Part shown: positions 1-8,776 of the stretch, piece after piece
Layout of the letters: the number at the start of each line of letters is the position of its first letter
How positions within the stretch are numbered: position 1 is the first letter of the stretch
DNA from: Lachnospiraceae bacterium
Lineage (GTDB): Bacteria > Bacillota > Clostridia > Lachnospirales > Lachnospiraceae
Direction of reading: 5' to 3'
Assembly (NCBI GenBank): GCA_017417105.1
Contig: JAFPZU010000007.1
Location: forward strand, 1-33,940
DNA length: 33,940 bases
Notes under the pieces: generated by a model
What the model was told of the DNA's origin: nothing
Databases searched by the model: none
The model's input: the letters and a program-made list of their open reading frames with translations, nothing else
Made by a program: the position numbers and the translations under genes

Positions 1-164
1 GAAAAAGCGCATGAGCGCTCATGATTTCCTGCTTGGGTATAAACTTCAGACAGGGATTATCCTAGTGTAGCGTTTCAATGACTTCTTTACTTAAAACACC
101 ATCTTGCCGCCAGCTGCTTCGTTGTCGTCAGTCGTCGTAGCTGGGGTAAAAAAAGGAGGTTATT
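1..164. other. Upstream non-coding region of the yugP-like gene
   Basis: No gene is visible here. A short inverted repeat (AGCGC at 6-10, GCGCT at 15-19) lies at the left edge, without the T tract of a standard terminator. CCAGCT (110-115) can pair with AGCTGG (139-144) across a 23-base loop. I see no convincing -35/-10 pair. A strong AAAGGAGG ribosome binding site lies just before the ATG at 165. Confidence 0.4.
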
Positions 165-872
165 ATGTATCCGTATTACTATTATGGTTTTGACTGGACG
201 TATATATTACTTATCATAGGAGTTGTAGTCACAGGCATTGCATCGGTCCGTGTGAAGACAACATTTAATAAATTCTCAAAGATACAGTCCACTACCGGGA
301 TGACGGGAGCGGAGGCTGCAAAGCAGATACTGTATTCCGAAGGAATAAACGATGTGATCGTGCAGCATGTGGCAGGAGAGCTTACCGATCATTACAATCC
401 CGCAACAAAGACAGTTAATCTTTCGGACGCAACCTATGGCTCGACTTCGGTTGCGGCTATCGGGGTTGCAGCCCATGAATGCGGACATGTGATACAGCAT
501 CATACAGGCTATGTTCCGATTAACATCAGAAGTTCCCTTGTTCCCATAGCCAATATCGGATCGAGACTTGGCATACCCATATGTATCCTGGGTGCGTTTC
601 TCGGGATGAATCAGAGCCTTATCAATATCGGGATAATCGTATTCTCCTTTGCGGTACTCTTTCAGCTGGTGACCCTTCCGGTGGAATTTGACGCCTCCGC
701 AAGAGCGGTCAGGCTTCTTGGAAGTCTTAACATACTAAATCCTGATGAGGTACGGGATACTAAAAAAGTCCTTGGCGCCGCTGCAATGACCTACGTGGCC
801 TCGGCATTCGCCTCGATCCTTTCTCTTATGCGTATTGTCATCCTTTTCGGCGGAAACCGGAGACGAAACTGA
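165..872 (+). CDS. YugP-family membrane zinc metallopeptidase
   Basis: This 235-residue protein belongs to the YugP-like neutral zinc metallopeptidases, which are membrane-bound and of poorly known substrate. The zinc-binding HECGH motif is at residues 104-108 (consensus HExxH), where the glutamate is the catalytic base. A hydrophobic N-terminal helix (about residues 10-28) and further hydrophobic segments in the second half (about 125-180 and 205-230) indicate an integral membrane protein with the active site between them. The start is supported by AAAGGAGG seven bases before the ATG. It is the first gene of a tight run with rsmB, rlmN, the phosphatase and the kinase, the usual setting in Firmicutes. 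The length is normal for the family and nothing looks broken. Confidence 0.9.
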   Translation: MYPYYYYGFDWTYILLIIGVVVTGIASVRVKTTFNKFSKIQSTTGMTGAEAAKQILYSEGINDVIVQHVAGELTDHYNPATKTVNLSDATYGSTSVAAIGVAAHECGHVIQHHTGYVPINIRSSLVPIANIGSRLGIPICILGAFLGMNQSLINIGIIVFSFAVLFQLVTLPVEFDASARAVRLLGSLNILNPDEVRDTKKVLGAAAMTYVASAFASILSLMRIVILFGGNRRRN

Positions 873-877
873 TATAG

Positions 878-2203
878 ATGAATACAAGACTTGTTGCACT
901 TGAGATACTGATGCGATATGAGAAGGAGGGGAAAAAACTGGATCCCCTCCTGCTTGATGTAATGCAAAAAAAAGGTGTGACGGAAGGGTATGATAAGGCA
1001 TTTATCAAGAGCCTTACAGACGGGGTGGTGGAAAGACTCATAACCCTGGACTATGTAATAAATCAGGCTGCAAATACTAAAACGGGAAAGATGAAGCCCG
1101 TGATCCGGATGATAATACGCATGGGCGCTTATCAGCTGCTTTTCATGGACAATATACCGGAAAGCGCAGCAGTAAATGAGTCGGTAAAGCTTGCGGAAAA
1201 AAAGGGATTTACGGGTCTTAAAGGCTTTGTTAACGGTGTATTAAGAGGGATAGCAGGACTTAAGGAGAAAGGGATAGAATATCCTGACGTATGGACAGAG
1301 TGCTCATTTCCGGAATGGATTGCAAAGATACTTATTAACGGATATGGCACCGATACGGCAGAGCGGATGATGAGGGCGGGAGTTGGCAGAATGCCCTTGT
1401 ATCTAAGGGGAAATCAATGCAAAACAGATACCGAGGGTCTTAGGAAAAAGCTTTATGACAGGGGAATAGAGACTGAGGCAGTCAGACCGTTTACTTTGAG
1501 GGTTTTATCCGGAAACCTTATACCTGCCGAAGATGAAAGCTTCCTTTCGGGGATGTATTCAGTGCAGGATCTTTCCTCGCAGACAGCCATATATGAGTTG
1601 TGGGACAATATTAAGGTTTACATAAACAATGAAAAAACAGTTGACATAAATGCGATCGACCTCTGTGCAGCTCCGGGGGGGAAGACCTGTTTTCTGACAG
1701 AGCTTTTTAACGGAAACAAAGATCATTTTCCGGGATTAAGTTATCACATAAACTCCTTCGATATCTCTGAAAAGAAGCTGAAAAAGATAGAAAAAAACGT
1801 TAGAAGAACCAATTTAACGAATGTTTCTTTCAGGATAAACGACGCCCTGGAATATGATCAGAGCTTAAAAGAGAAGGCCGATATCATTATAGCGGATCTT
1901 CCCTGCTCCGGGCTTGGAGTCACGGGAAGAAAAGTTGACATAAAATACAGAGTCGAGCCGCAAGACGTTATAGCATTATGTGAACTACAAAGAAAGATCC
2001 TTGATAATGCAGCCAGATATCTTAAACCCGGCGGGATCCTTTTGTTTTCCGTATGTACCGTCACAAAAGAGGAGACGGTAAAGCAGGCTGAATACATCGA
2101 AAATTTAGGGTTACATAAAATTTCAGAGCGACAGCTGCTTCAGGGGATAGATGACTGCGACGGTTTTTATTATGCCCTGTTTGAGAAGAAAGATGTCAAC
2201 TGA
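878..2203 (+). CDS. rsmB: 16S rRNA (cytosine-967-C5)-methyltransferase RsmB
   Basis: RsmB (Sun/Fmu) uses S-adenosylmethionine to methylate C5 of cytosine 967 in 16S rRNA. The 441-residue protein has an N-terminal NusB-like RNA-binding domain (about residues 1-130) and a C-terminal Rossmann methyltransferase domain. The SAM-binding motif reads DLCAAPGGKT near residue 265. The two family cysteines are present: C343 in PCSG (motif IV) and C393 in SVCT (motif VI, the expected nucleophile). The ATG lies 5 bases after the yugP stop with only a weak ribosome binding site, which suggests coupled translation. Its 3' end overlaps the rlmN start by 11 bases. Length and motifs are normal. Confidence 0.95.
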   Translation: MNTRLVALEILMRYEKEGKKLDPLLLDVMQKKGVTEGYDKAFIKSLTDGVVERLITLDYVINQAANTKTGKMKPVIRMIIRMGAYQLLFMDNIPESAAVNESVKLAEKKGFTGLKGFVNGVLRGIAGLKEKGIEYPDVWTECSFPEWIAKILINGYGTDTAERMMRAGVGRMPLYLRGNQCKTDTEGLRKKLYDRGIETEAVRPFTLRVLSGNLIPAEDESFLSGMYSVQDLSSQTAIYELWDNIKVYINNEKTVDINAIDLCAAPGGKTCFLTELFNGNKDHFPGLSYHINSFDISEKKLKKIEKNVRRTNLTNVSFRINDALEYDQSLKEKADIIIADLPCSGLGVTGRKVDIKYRVEPQDVIALCELQRKILDNAARYLKPGGILLFSVCTVTKEETVKQAEYIENLGLHKISERQLLQGIDDCDGFYYALFEKKDVN

Positions 2204-3254
2204 AATGATGAAAGATATTTATGATCTGACAAAAACCGAGCTGGGGGAAAGACTCACTGATATGGGAGAAAGACCCTACAGGGCAAAGCAGATCTTCTCC
2301 TGGCTGCATGAGCGCGGCGCGTCTTCCTTTGACGATATGACTGATATATCAAAGGATCTGAGGAAACGTCTTAAGGAAGAGTTTATTTTCGGTGGTCTGT
2401 TTTTAGATACTGTTCAGATCTCAAAGCTTGACGGCACGAGAAAGTATTTATTCGCCATGGAGGATAAAGCTCTTATAGAGGGCGTCAGGATGAAGTACAG
2501 GGACTGGTCGACGGCCTGTATCTCTTCTCAGGCCGGATGCGCCATGGGATGCAGATTCTGCGCTTCGACCATTTCCGGACTTGACAGGGATATGACTGCC
2601 GGAGAGATGGCGCAGGAGATCTATCTTATGGAACGGGATGCCGGAAACAATATCTCCAATGTCGTTATCATGGGATCGGGGGAGCCGCTCTTAAACTACG
2701 ACAATCTGATGAGATTCATCGATATCATAACGGATCCCGATGGTAAGGGAATATCCCAGAGGAATATAACCGTATCCACCTGCGGGATAGTGCCGGGAAT
2801 AAGAAGGCTTGCCGAAGAAAACAGAAACGGCGGTCATCTTCAGATAAATCTTGCGATCTCACTGCATGCTCCGAATGACGAAAAAAGGAAAAAGATCATG
2901 CCCGTTGCCGAAAAATACGGGATGGATGAGCTTATGGACGCCGCCCGGTTTTATTATGAAAAGACACATAGGAGGCTTACCTTTGAGTATGCGCTTATGG
3001 CCGGGGAAAATGACTCGGAAGAGGATGCGAGGGAGCTTGCAGGAAGACTTAAGGGGCTTAATGCGCTGGTGAACCTGATACCGGTAAACCCCGTAAGGGA
3101 GAGCGGTTTCAGGCGTCCTGAAAGGGAAAACTGCGTTTCTTTCAAAAATAAACTTGAAAACTTTGGAATAAATGGTAGTATAAGGAGGGAACTCGGCTCC
3201 GACATAGACGGCGCCTGCGGACAGCTTAGGATGCGAAAAGGCAAAAAAAGCTGA
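2193..3254 (+). CDS. rlmN: Dual-specificity rRNA/tRNA methyltransferase RlmN (radical SAM)
   Basis: RlmN is a radical SAM enzyme that methylates C2 of adenosine 2503 in 23S rRNA and of A37 in some tRNAs, through a methyl-cysteine intermediate. The CxxxCxxC iron-sulfur cluster motif is C116, C120, C123 (CAMGCRFC). The second essential cysteine is C342 in the C-terminal segment (DIDGACGQL), and the GSGEPLLN motif typical of the family is present. I start at ATG 2193 (353 residues), inside the end of rsmB. An in-frame ATG at 2151 would add 14 residues translated in the rsmB overlap that do not resemble the family, and ATGs at 2205 and 2208 are also possible. Complete and standard. Confidence 0.95.
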   Translation: MSTEMMKDIYDLTKTELGERLTDMGERPYRAKQIFSWLHERGASSFDDMTDISKDLRKRLKEEFIFGGLFLDTVQISKLDGTRKYLFAMEDKALIEGVRMKYRDWSTACISSQAGCAMGCRFCASTISGLDRDMTAGEMAQEIYLMERDAGNNISNVVIMGSGEPLLNYDNLMRFIDIITDPDGKGISQRNITVSTCGIVPGIRRLAEENRNGGHLQINLAISLHAPNDEKRKKIMPVAEKYGMDELMDAARFYYEKTHRRLTFEYALMAGENDSEEDARELAGRLKGLNALVNLIPVNPVRESGFRRPERENCVSFKNKLENFGINGSIRRELGSDIDGACGQLRMRKGKKS

Positions 3255-3258
3255 AAAG

Positions 3259-3280
3259 CCGGTCAGGCCGGTCTTATTTT
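3259..3280 (+). terminator. Weak hairpin plus T-rich tail after rlmN
   Basis: Two CCGG blocks five bases apart can pair just after the rlmN stop and are followed by a T-rich run. The stem is short (4 bp plus a G-U pair), so this is at best a leaky terminator or pause site before the phosphatase gene. Confidence 0.25.
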
Positions 3281-3375
3281 TGTGTTACGGCATAGAATAC
3301 GGAGTGATAGAATTCAGCGCCGGGTCACGACGATGCCATGCGCGCGTATATGTCGCAGACGGGCAGGAGGACAGG

Positions 3376-4104
3376 ATGATAAAGACCTTTTCCATGACTG
3401 ATGTCGGTCAGAAAAGGAAAGTAAATCAGGATTTTGTATTCACATCGGAAAACCCGGTCGGAAATCTGCCGAACCTTTTTATCGTGGCAGACGGAATGGG
3501 CGGACACGCTGCCGGAGACTACGCGTCGAGATATACTACAGAGACCGTGGTTGCGGATATAAGCGACTCCCATGAGACCAACCCCATACGTCTCATAAGG
3601 CATGCCTATGAGACTGCTAATGCTGCCATCATGGAGGAATCAAGGCGCGTCCCCGAGCATGAGGGGATGGGAACGACCCTTGTTGTTGCGACCATCATAG
3701 ATGACTGTCTCTATGTGGCTAATGTTGGGGATTCAAGGCTGTATGTCATAGATGACGGCATCATACAGATAACGAGGGATCACAGTCTTGTAGAGGAGAT
3801 GGTAAGGGCAGGGGAACTTGATGAATCCGCAGCCAGGAGCCATCCGATGAAGAATAAGATAACGAGAGCCATCGGCGGCGATCATGAGATCAGAGTCGAT
3901 TTCTTTGATATGAAGCTCAATCCGGAGGACAGGATACTGATGTGTACCGACGGTCTCACCAATATGGTGGAGGACGAGGACATAATGATGACGGTAAAGA
4001 GTTCCACGGATGTGGTGAGCGCTGTGCAAAGGCTTGTGGAGAAGGCCAATGCGAATGGGGGATTTGACAATATAGGTATAGTGCTGGTAGAACCTTTTGC
4101 CTGA
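3376..4104 (+). CDS. PP2C-family serine/threonine phosphatase (Stp/PrpC)
   Basis: This metal-dependent PP2C phosphatase should remove phosphate from Ser/Thr residues phosphorylated by the PASTA kinase encoded next. Family motifs are visible in order: DVGQKRKVNQD at the N-terminus, VADGMGGHAAGD with the metal-binding aspartate, VGDSRLY, MCTDGLTNM and the C-terminal GGFDNIG. No membrane segment is visible, so it is cytosolic. I choose ATG 3376 (242 residues) because AGGAGG lies five bases upstream and the protein then begins at the usual point. A TTG-initiated extension from 3280 would add 32 residues unlike the family. The phosphatase-kinase pair is standard in Firmicutes (B. subtilis prpC-prkC). 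Confidence 0.95.
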   Translation: MIKTFSMTDVGQKRKVNQDFVFTSENPVGNLPNLFIVADGMGGHAAGDYASRYTTETVVADISDSHETNPIRLIRHAYETANAAIMEESRRVPEHEGMGTTLVVATIIDDCLYVANVGDSRLYVIDDGIIQITRDHSLVEEMVRAGELDESAARSHPMKNKITRAIGGDHEIRVDFFDMKLNPEDRILMCTDGLTNMVEDEDIMMTVKSSTDVVSAVQRLVEKANANGGFDNIGIVLVEPFA

Positions 4105-4138
4105 AAGGAAATCAAAACCGGCGATAGATTGAAACACG

Positions 4139-4167
4139 GCAGATGTACTAGGTTATGCGGCATCTGC
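4139..4167 (+). repeat. Inverted repeat between phosphatase and kinase genes
   Basis: GCAGATG (4139-4145) and CATCTGC (4161-4167) form a perfect 7-bp stem with a 15-base loop, followed by AGGGGAGTTTTT. It could act as a weak terminator, a pause or an mRNA-stability element that separates phosphatase and kinase expression. No function can be proven from sequence. Confidence 0.35.
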
Positions 4168-4193
4168 AGGGGAGTTTTTGAGGAAGATTTGAA

Positions 4194-6641
4194 ATGATCA
4201 GCGAAGGAATAGTACTTGCGGAAAGATATGAGATCTTAAGCCGTATAGGAACCGGCGGAATGTCCGATGTGTATAAGGCACAGGACATGAAGCTTTCCAG
4301 GTTTGTAGCCATCAAGGTGCTGAAGCAGGAGTACGCGGAGAATCAGAACTTTGTTACCAAGTTTCACGCGGAGGCACAGGCGGCGGCAGGTCTTATTCAC
4401 TCCAATATAGTCGGCGTCTATGACGTAGGCGAGGATATGGGGCTCCAGTATATCGTAATGGAGCTGGTGGAAGGCATAACCTTAAAGCACTACATTGAAA
4501 AGAAATTAAGGCTTTCTGTTAAGGAATCCATAAGTATAGCAATACAGATGGCGCAGGGGCTTGAATGCGCCCACAAATCAGGGATCATCCACAGGGATGT
4601 AAAGCCTCAGAATGTCATTATTTCAAAGGACGGAAAGGTAAAGGTCACTGATTTCGGAATAGCCAAGGCGGCAACAAGCGAGACCATAACGTCAAATGTT
4701 ATGGGTTCCGTGCATTACACCTCTCCCGAGCAGGCAAGGGGCGGATATTCAGATGAGAAAAGCGATATCTATTCCCTGGGTGTTGTGCTTTTTGAGATGC
4801 TTACGGGAAGGGTTCCCTTTGACGGAGATACCACGGTAAATATCGCAATACAGCATATACAGGATGCGATGCCGAGTCCCAGGGAATTTGTAAATGATGT
4901 ACCTGTCAGCATAGAACAGATCATATTCAAATGTACCGAGAAGAATTCCGACAGAAGATATTCGTCAATGTCCGAAGTGATCGCGGATCTTAAGCAGTCG
5001 CTTCTTACCCCTGATGAGAATTTCATAAAGAGGATACCTTCAGGAGGCATAGGCGGGGCAACGAAGATGGTAACGGATGAGGACATAAATTCCGTAAGAT
5101 CAAAGACCGGCACCATCGATGTGGACGAATCGCTTATTTCCGCCTACAACGTAAAAAAGGAAAAGCAAAGACCCGAACGGGAGGAAGCCATCGGCATTGA
5201 GGAGCGTCCCGGAAAACGCAGAAGAGCGAAGGAAGTGGATCCTGACGAGGTCATGGAAAGACCCAGAAGAAGGCCCAAACAGCTTCCCGGAGACCCGGAA
5301 CCCGCAGTTGAACAGAGGGGTGACGACGGTCACGTGGAATTTGAGGAAGAAGAGCTTCGAAGGAAGAGGAGAGAGGCTGCCGCAAAACGCAGAGAGCAGG
5401 AGAGGGCTTCCGGTGCAAGAGGACAGGCTTCAGGAAGAGCCGGCAGGCAAAGAGGCGAAGCCCGCAGGGGAAGCGCCAGAAAAAGGAGCGCAGAGGAGCG
5501 CAGGAGAGCCAGACAACAGTCGGGGCGGGCGTCTTCGAACAGATCCGGAAGATACAGGGATGATGACGATATGGATGAGAAGATGGCTATGATAATGCGT
5601 ATCATAGCTGTAGTCGTCGGAATAATAATCCTTATCCTCATTATATTCATAGCAAGAAGAGTTATCGCCGTCAGGGAGGCTTCGGTTTCCGATAACGAGG
5701 CAGTAAGCGAAAATGTGGAGCTGCCGGACCTTACGGGACAGAGCTTTGAAAAGGCCAAGGCGGCGCTTGAAAAGGCCGGTTTTGTTGTACAGTCAAGTTA
5801 TGAGGCCTCGGATGAAATGGAATCCGGAAAGATCATAGGACAGGATCCCGCGGCAGGCAGCCAGATCCCGACTGGATATACGATAACCTTAAGGGTGAGC
5901 TCGGGATCCGGAAATATAGAAGTTCCTGATCTTTCTAACAAGACGGCGGCAGAAGCCAAGGTGGCCCTTGAGGGCATGGGACTTCAGATAAACCTGTCCA
6001 ACGGTACATCGGACAGCGTTCCCACAGGATCTGTGATCTCACAGAGTCCGGAAGCCGGATCAAAGGTTGAGCCGGGAACTACCGTATTGGTTGTGATAAG
6101 TACAGGAGCCAGCGGAAAGACGGAGGAAGTTCCTGAGGGAACAATAGCCGTTCCAAACATTATAGGCATGACGGAGCAGCAGGCCAAGACTGCCCTTACC
6201 GCATCGAATCTCAAGTGGTCCAATATCACGGAAGAGCACAGTGACAGTGTTGTGGCAGGGGTTGTAATGAAGCAGAGCGTGGAGCCGGAAACCCTGGTGA
6301 AGAGCGAGACAGTTGTTGATTTTGTGTTAAGTCTCGGACCTGAGGTGACAAATGCCATATATTCACAGAATGTGCAGGCACCCCCGGGGTATGCTGCGGG
6401 AACCACGGCAAGCATTATTATGACAGGGAATAATACCGGTAAGGTGTACGGAACGAAGGATGTGACGGAGTTCCCCGTTACCATACAGATAGCGTCCACT
6501 GATGTGGATCCTTCGGATACCGCAGGAGTATTTACGATTAACTATACTTCAAGAATTGAGGGTGTTGCCGAGGATGGAAGCACTTTTACGGCTGACCAGC
6601 AAAGCTCGGATACATCCCAGTCCATAGCCTTTACAAGATAA
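4194..6641 (+). CDS. prkC: PASTA-domain Ser/Thr protein kinase (PrkC/PknB family)
   Basis: This 815-residue membrane kinase should sense muropeptides or lipid II outside the cell and phosphorylate cell-wall and translation proteins inside. The kinase domain (about residues 10-270) has the GTGGMSDVY glycine loop, catalytic lysine K41, HRDVKPQN with D135, DFGIAK and the SPEQ segment. A long charged, arginine- and glutamate-rich juxtamembrane region (about 320-455) follows, then a transmembrane helix (about 466-488). Three PASTA repeats start near residue 508, 575 and 650, each with the VPDLxG or VPNIIG opening. A C-terminal domain of about 100 residues lies beyond them. It sits with its PP2C phosphatase and rsgA, whose homologue is a known PrkC substrate. 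The basic linker is unusually long. Confidence 0.96.
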   Translation: MISEGIVLAERYEILSRIGTGGMSDVYKAQDMKLSRFVAIKVLKQEYAENQNFVTKFHAEAQAAAGLIHSNIVGVYDVGEDMGLQYIVMELVEGITLKHYIEKKLRLSVKESISIAIQMAQGLECAHKSGIIHRDVKPQNVIISKDGKVKVTDFGIAKAATSETITSNVMGSVHYTSPEQARGGYSDEKSDIYSLGVVLFEMLTGRVPFDGDTTVNIAIQHIQDAMPSPREFVNDVPVSIEQIIFKCTEKNSDRRYSSMSEVIADLKQSLLTPDENFIKRIPSGGIGGATKMVTDEDINSVRSKTGTIDVDESLISAYNVKKEKQRPEREEAIGIEERPGKRRRAKEVDPDEVMERPRRRPKQLPGDPEPAVEQRGDDGHVEFEEEELRRKRREAAAKRREQERASGARGQASGRAGRQRGEARRGSARKRSAEERRRARQQSGRASSNRSGRYRDDDDMDEKMAMIMRIIAVVVGIIILILIIFIARRVIAVREASVSDNEAVSENVELPDLTGQSFEKAKAALEKAGFVVQSSYEASDEMESGKIIGQDPAAGSQIPTGYTITLRVSSGSGNIEVPDLSNKTAAEAKVALEGMGLQINLSNGTSDSVPTGSVISQSPEAGSKVEPGTTVLVVISTGASGKTEEVPEGTIAVPNIIGMTEQQAKTALTASNLKWSNITEEHSDSVVAGVVMKQSVEPETLVKSETVVDFVLSLGPEVTNAIYSQNVQAPPGYAAGTTASIIMTGNNTGKVYGTKDVTEFPVTIQIASTDVDPSDTAGVFTINYTSRIEGVAEDGSTFTADQQSSDTSQSIAFTR

Positions 6642-6647
6642 GAGCGT

Positions 6648-7538
6648 ATGCAGAAGGAGCTGCTTGAAGGCAGGATATTAAAGGGAGTCGGCGGGTTTTA
6701 TTACGTATATACCGACAAAGGGGTTTTTCAGTGCAGAGCCAAAGGACTTTTCAGAAAAAAGTCGCTGAAGCCTCTGGCCGGGGATGAGTGCCTTATAGAG
6801 CTTACCAACACAGAGGATGTGGAGGGAAATGTCGTCGAGATAAAGGAGCGCAGGAATGCGCTCGTAAGACCTCCCGTTGCTAATATCGATCAGGCGCTCA
6901 TAATCTTTGCCATGCACAGCCCGGAACCCGTGTGGTATCTTATGGACAGGTATCTTATAATGATGGAGAAGGCAGGGATAGCGTCCATCATTTGTATTAA
7001 TAAGGACGATCTTGCGGAAGGATCCGAAGCCGACGAAGTCTTGAGGATATACGGCAACGCCGGATATGAGATCTTATTCACCTCTGCAAGGGAGAAGACG
7101 GGGCTTTCAAAGCTTAAGGAGATGCTGTCCGGCAAGGTGACATCGGTGGCGGGACCCTCGGGCGCCGGGAAGTCCTCAATAATAAACGCCCTTACCGGAT
7201 CCGATATAATGGAGACCGGCGATATCAGCAGGAAGCTGAAACGGGGCAGACAGACAACAAGGCATACGGAACTTATATCACTGTGGGAAGATACTTTTAT
7301 CTTTGATTCGCCGGGATTTTCTGCAATGGATCTTCCGGAAATGAAAGAAGAGGAGCTCTATCTGCTTTTCCCGGAGATGAGAGCTCATGCAGGAAAATGC
7401 TTCTATGCGGACTGCACCCACATACATGAGCCGGACTGCAGCATAAAGGACGCGGTGGACAAAAAGACGGTTTCTAAAGAGCGGTATGAATCATATGCTG
7501 AAATCTACAGAGAACTTCATGATCGGAGGAGATACTGA
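6648..7538 (+). CDS. rsgA: Small ribosomal subunit biogenesis GTPase RsgA
   Basis: RsgA (YloQ/YjeQ) is a circularly permuted GTPase that aids late maturation of the 30S subunit. The 296-residue protein has an N-terminal OB-fold RNA-binding domain, then the permuted G motifs: NKDD (G4) precedes the P-loop GPSGAGKSS (K175), followed by DSPGFS (G3). The C-terminal zinc-binding segment with Cys/His spacing (CFYADCTHIHEPDC) is present. The ATG lies six bases after the kinase stop, and its stop overlaps the start of rpe (TGATG), so this is one operon. Length and motifs are normal. Confidence 0.96.
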   Translation: MQKELLEGRILKGVGGFYYVYTDKGVFQCRAKGLFRKKSLKPLAGDECLIELTNTEDVEGNVVEIKERRNALVRPPVANIDQALIIFAMHSPEPVWYLMDRYLIMMEKAGIASIICINKDDLAEGSEADEVLRIYGNAGYEILFTSAREKTGLSKLKEMLSGKVTSVAGPSGAGKSSIINALTGSDIMETGDISRKLKRGRQTTRHTELISLWEDTFIFDSPGFSAMDLPEMKEEELYLLFPEMRAHAGKCFYADCTHIHEPDCSIKDAVDKKTVSKERYESYAEIYRELHDRRRY

Positions 7539-8203
7539 TGGAATATAAATTTCACCCTTCAATACTTGCGGCGGATTTCAAGAACCTCGGAGAGGATATT
7601 AAAGGGGTGGTTGATGCCGGAGCCGACGGTATCCACATAGACGTTATGGACGGGGATTTTGTGCCCCAGATCTCATTCGGCATGCCCCTTATCAAATCCA
7701 TAAGATCGGCTACTGATGTGACTTTCGATGTGCATCTTATGGTCACAAATCCCGAGAGATATATAGAGACTTTTGTAGAGTGCGGAGCTGACATCGTAAC
7801 GATACATGCCGAAGCCACAAGAGATGTGGAAAATGCCTTAAAGCAGATAAGACGGGCGGGAGTTAAGGTTGGGCTTGCCTTAAACCCGGGAACCTCTCTT
7901 TCGACCCTCGACTACATAATGGATGATGTGGATATGGTGCTCCTTATGACCGTTAATCCGGGCTTTGGAGGACAGAAATATATCGAAAAAGCCACCAGGA
8001 AGATCAAGGCCTTAAGAGCCATGGCAAGAAACGAAGGAAGGGAGCTTGATATAGAGGTTGATGGCGGGGTAGTTGCCGAAAATCTGCATACGGTGCTTGA
8101 GGCCGGAGCCAACATAATAGTCATGGGTTCTGCCGTATTCGGCGGAGATGCAGCAGTGAACACGAGACGTTTCAAGGACGAGATAGAAAAATTTTCGAAA
8201 TAA
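7538..8203 (+). CDS. rpe: Ribulose-phosphate 3-epimerase
   Basis: Rpe interconverts ribulose 5-phosphate and xylulose 5-phosphate in the pentose phosphate pathway. The 221-residue TIM barrel has the family signatures HIDVMDGDFVP near residue 34, VHLMV with the metal-binding histidine, LMTVNPGFGGQ near residue 140 and VDGGV near residue 173. GGAGG upstream supports the ATG, whose first base overlaps the rsgA stop. In many Firmicutes thiN (thiamine pyrophosphokinase) follows at this point. Here it does not, and 679 bases without a clear gene come next. The coding region itself is intact. Confidence 0.97.
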   Translation: MEYKFHPSILAADFKNLGEDIKGVVDAGADGIHIDVMDGDFVPQISFGMPLIKSIRSATDVTFDVHLMVTNPERYIETFVECGADIVTIHAEATRDVENALKQIRRAGVKVGLALNPGTSLSTLDYIMDDVDMVLLMTVNPGFGGQKYIEKATRKIKALRAMARNEGRELDIEVDGGVVAENLHTVLEAGANIIVMGSAVFGGDAAVNTRRFKDEIEKFSK

Positions 8204-8276
8204 GATCGTGGCTAAGGGTTTTATACTCGCGAACGAAATTAACTGCCGATTTGAAAAGCCGTTCCGCGGTATATGC

Positions 8277-8319
8277 GGTTAACCTAAATTCGTGCCTTCG
8301 GCACTCATTAACGTTAACC
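8277..8319. repeat. Nested inverted repeat (GGTTAAC...GTTAACC)
   Basis: An outer perfect 7-bp repeat encloses an inner 5-bp stem, GTGCC-TTC-GGCAC, at 8292-8304. The nesting suggests a folded RNA or a small palindromic element rather than chance. There is no T tract, so it is not a standard terminator for rpe. Confidence 0.4.
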
Positions 8320-8427
8320 AGTATAGCAAAAAAGTAACCCGCAAACCCAACATCACGGGACGGCAGTATCCACTCCGCCTCTCATAACTGAAAAAACCTT
8401 ATGTCAATATGCCATCAGCAACAGTAC

Positions 8428-8453
8428 CAGGGATTGCAGCCATGCAGTCCCTG
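8428..8453. repeat. Strong 11-bp hairpin with 4-base loop
   Basis: CAGGGATTGCA (8428-8438) pairs with TGCAGTCCCTG (8443-8453) around the loop GCCA; the only non-Watson-Crick pair is a G-T/G-U. The following bases (TGTGGCG) are not T-rich, which argues against an intrinsic terminator on this strand. A structured RNA or repeat element is more likely. Confidence 0.5.
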
Positions 8454-8604
8454 TGTGGCGTTGTTAGTGGAAATAACAGCCTGTTGATTTATAATGAAAA
8501 TTGACCCGGGTTTAATACTGAATCATGACCCATCCCCACAGGAGAGCGGGAAGCACATATACAATGGCGAAGCGCATGAGCTTACCGTTACAACCGGAAT
8601 CATG

Positions 8605-8634
8605 TTGCGGATAGAATTATAGTAGTCTTATAAT
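8605..8634 (+). promoter_or_regulatory. Candidate sigma-A promoter upstream of 8777/8883
   Basis: TTGCGG (8605-8610), an 18-base spacer and a perfect TATAAT (8629-8634) make a plausible promoter for the leader and the membrane protein gene at 8883. The -35 box is only partly consensus. Confidence 0.45.
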
Positions 8635-8776
8635 AGGAGCCGTGATACGAATCAACACCTTGATATGAGAAGATGAGTGCAGCATTTCGTTATAAAGCGA
8701 AGCGCGGCGCAGCTGTCCGGAACAGGAATTGGTTTTGCGTGGCTCTTTCCTTAATTATGAGAAAAGAGGGAAGAAT

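Noticed and set aside
2151..2192. Earlier in-frame start for rlmN
   Set aside because: The extra 14 residues lie inside rsmB and do not resemble the family; 2193 is a better start.
3280..3375. 32-residue N-terminal extension of the PP2C gene
   Set aside because: It needs a TTG start and has no ribosome binding site, whereas ATG 3376 has AGGAGG at good spacing and gives a normal N-terminus.
5197..5592. 131-residue frame inside the kinase linker, and the 142-residue antisense frame at 5330-5758
   Set aside because: Both follow from the skewed Arg/Glu-rich codon composition of the kinase linker; neither has domains or a start signal.
5984..6499. 171-residue minus-strand frame
   Set aside because: Antisense to the PASTA repeats, with no ribosome binding site and no recognisable domain.
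8409..8504. 31-codon ORF in the region after rpe
   Set aside because: No ribosome binding site, and it runs through the 11-bp hairpin; likely chance.
8525..8614. 29-codon ORF in the same region
   Set aside because: No ribosome binding site and no conserved feature; likely chance.
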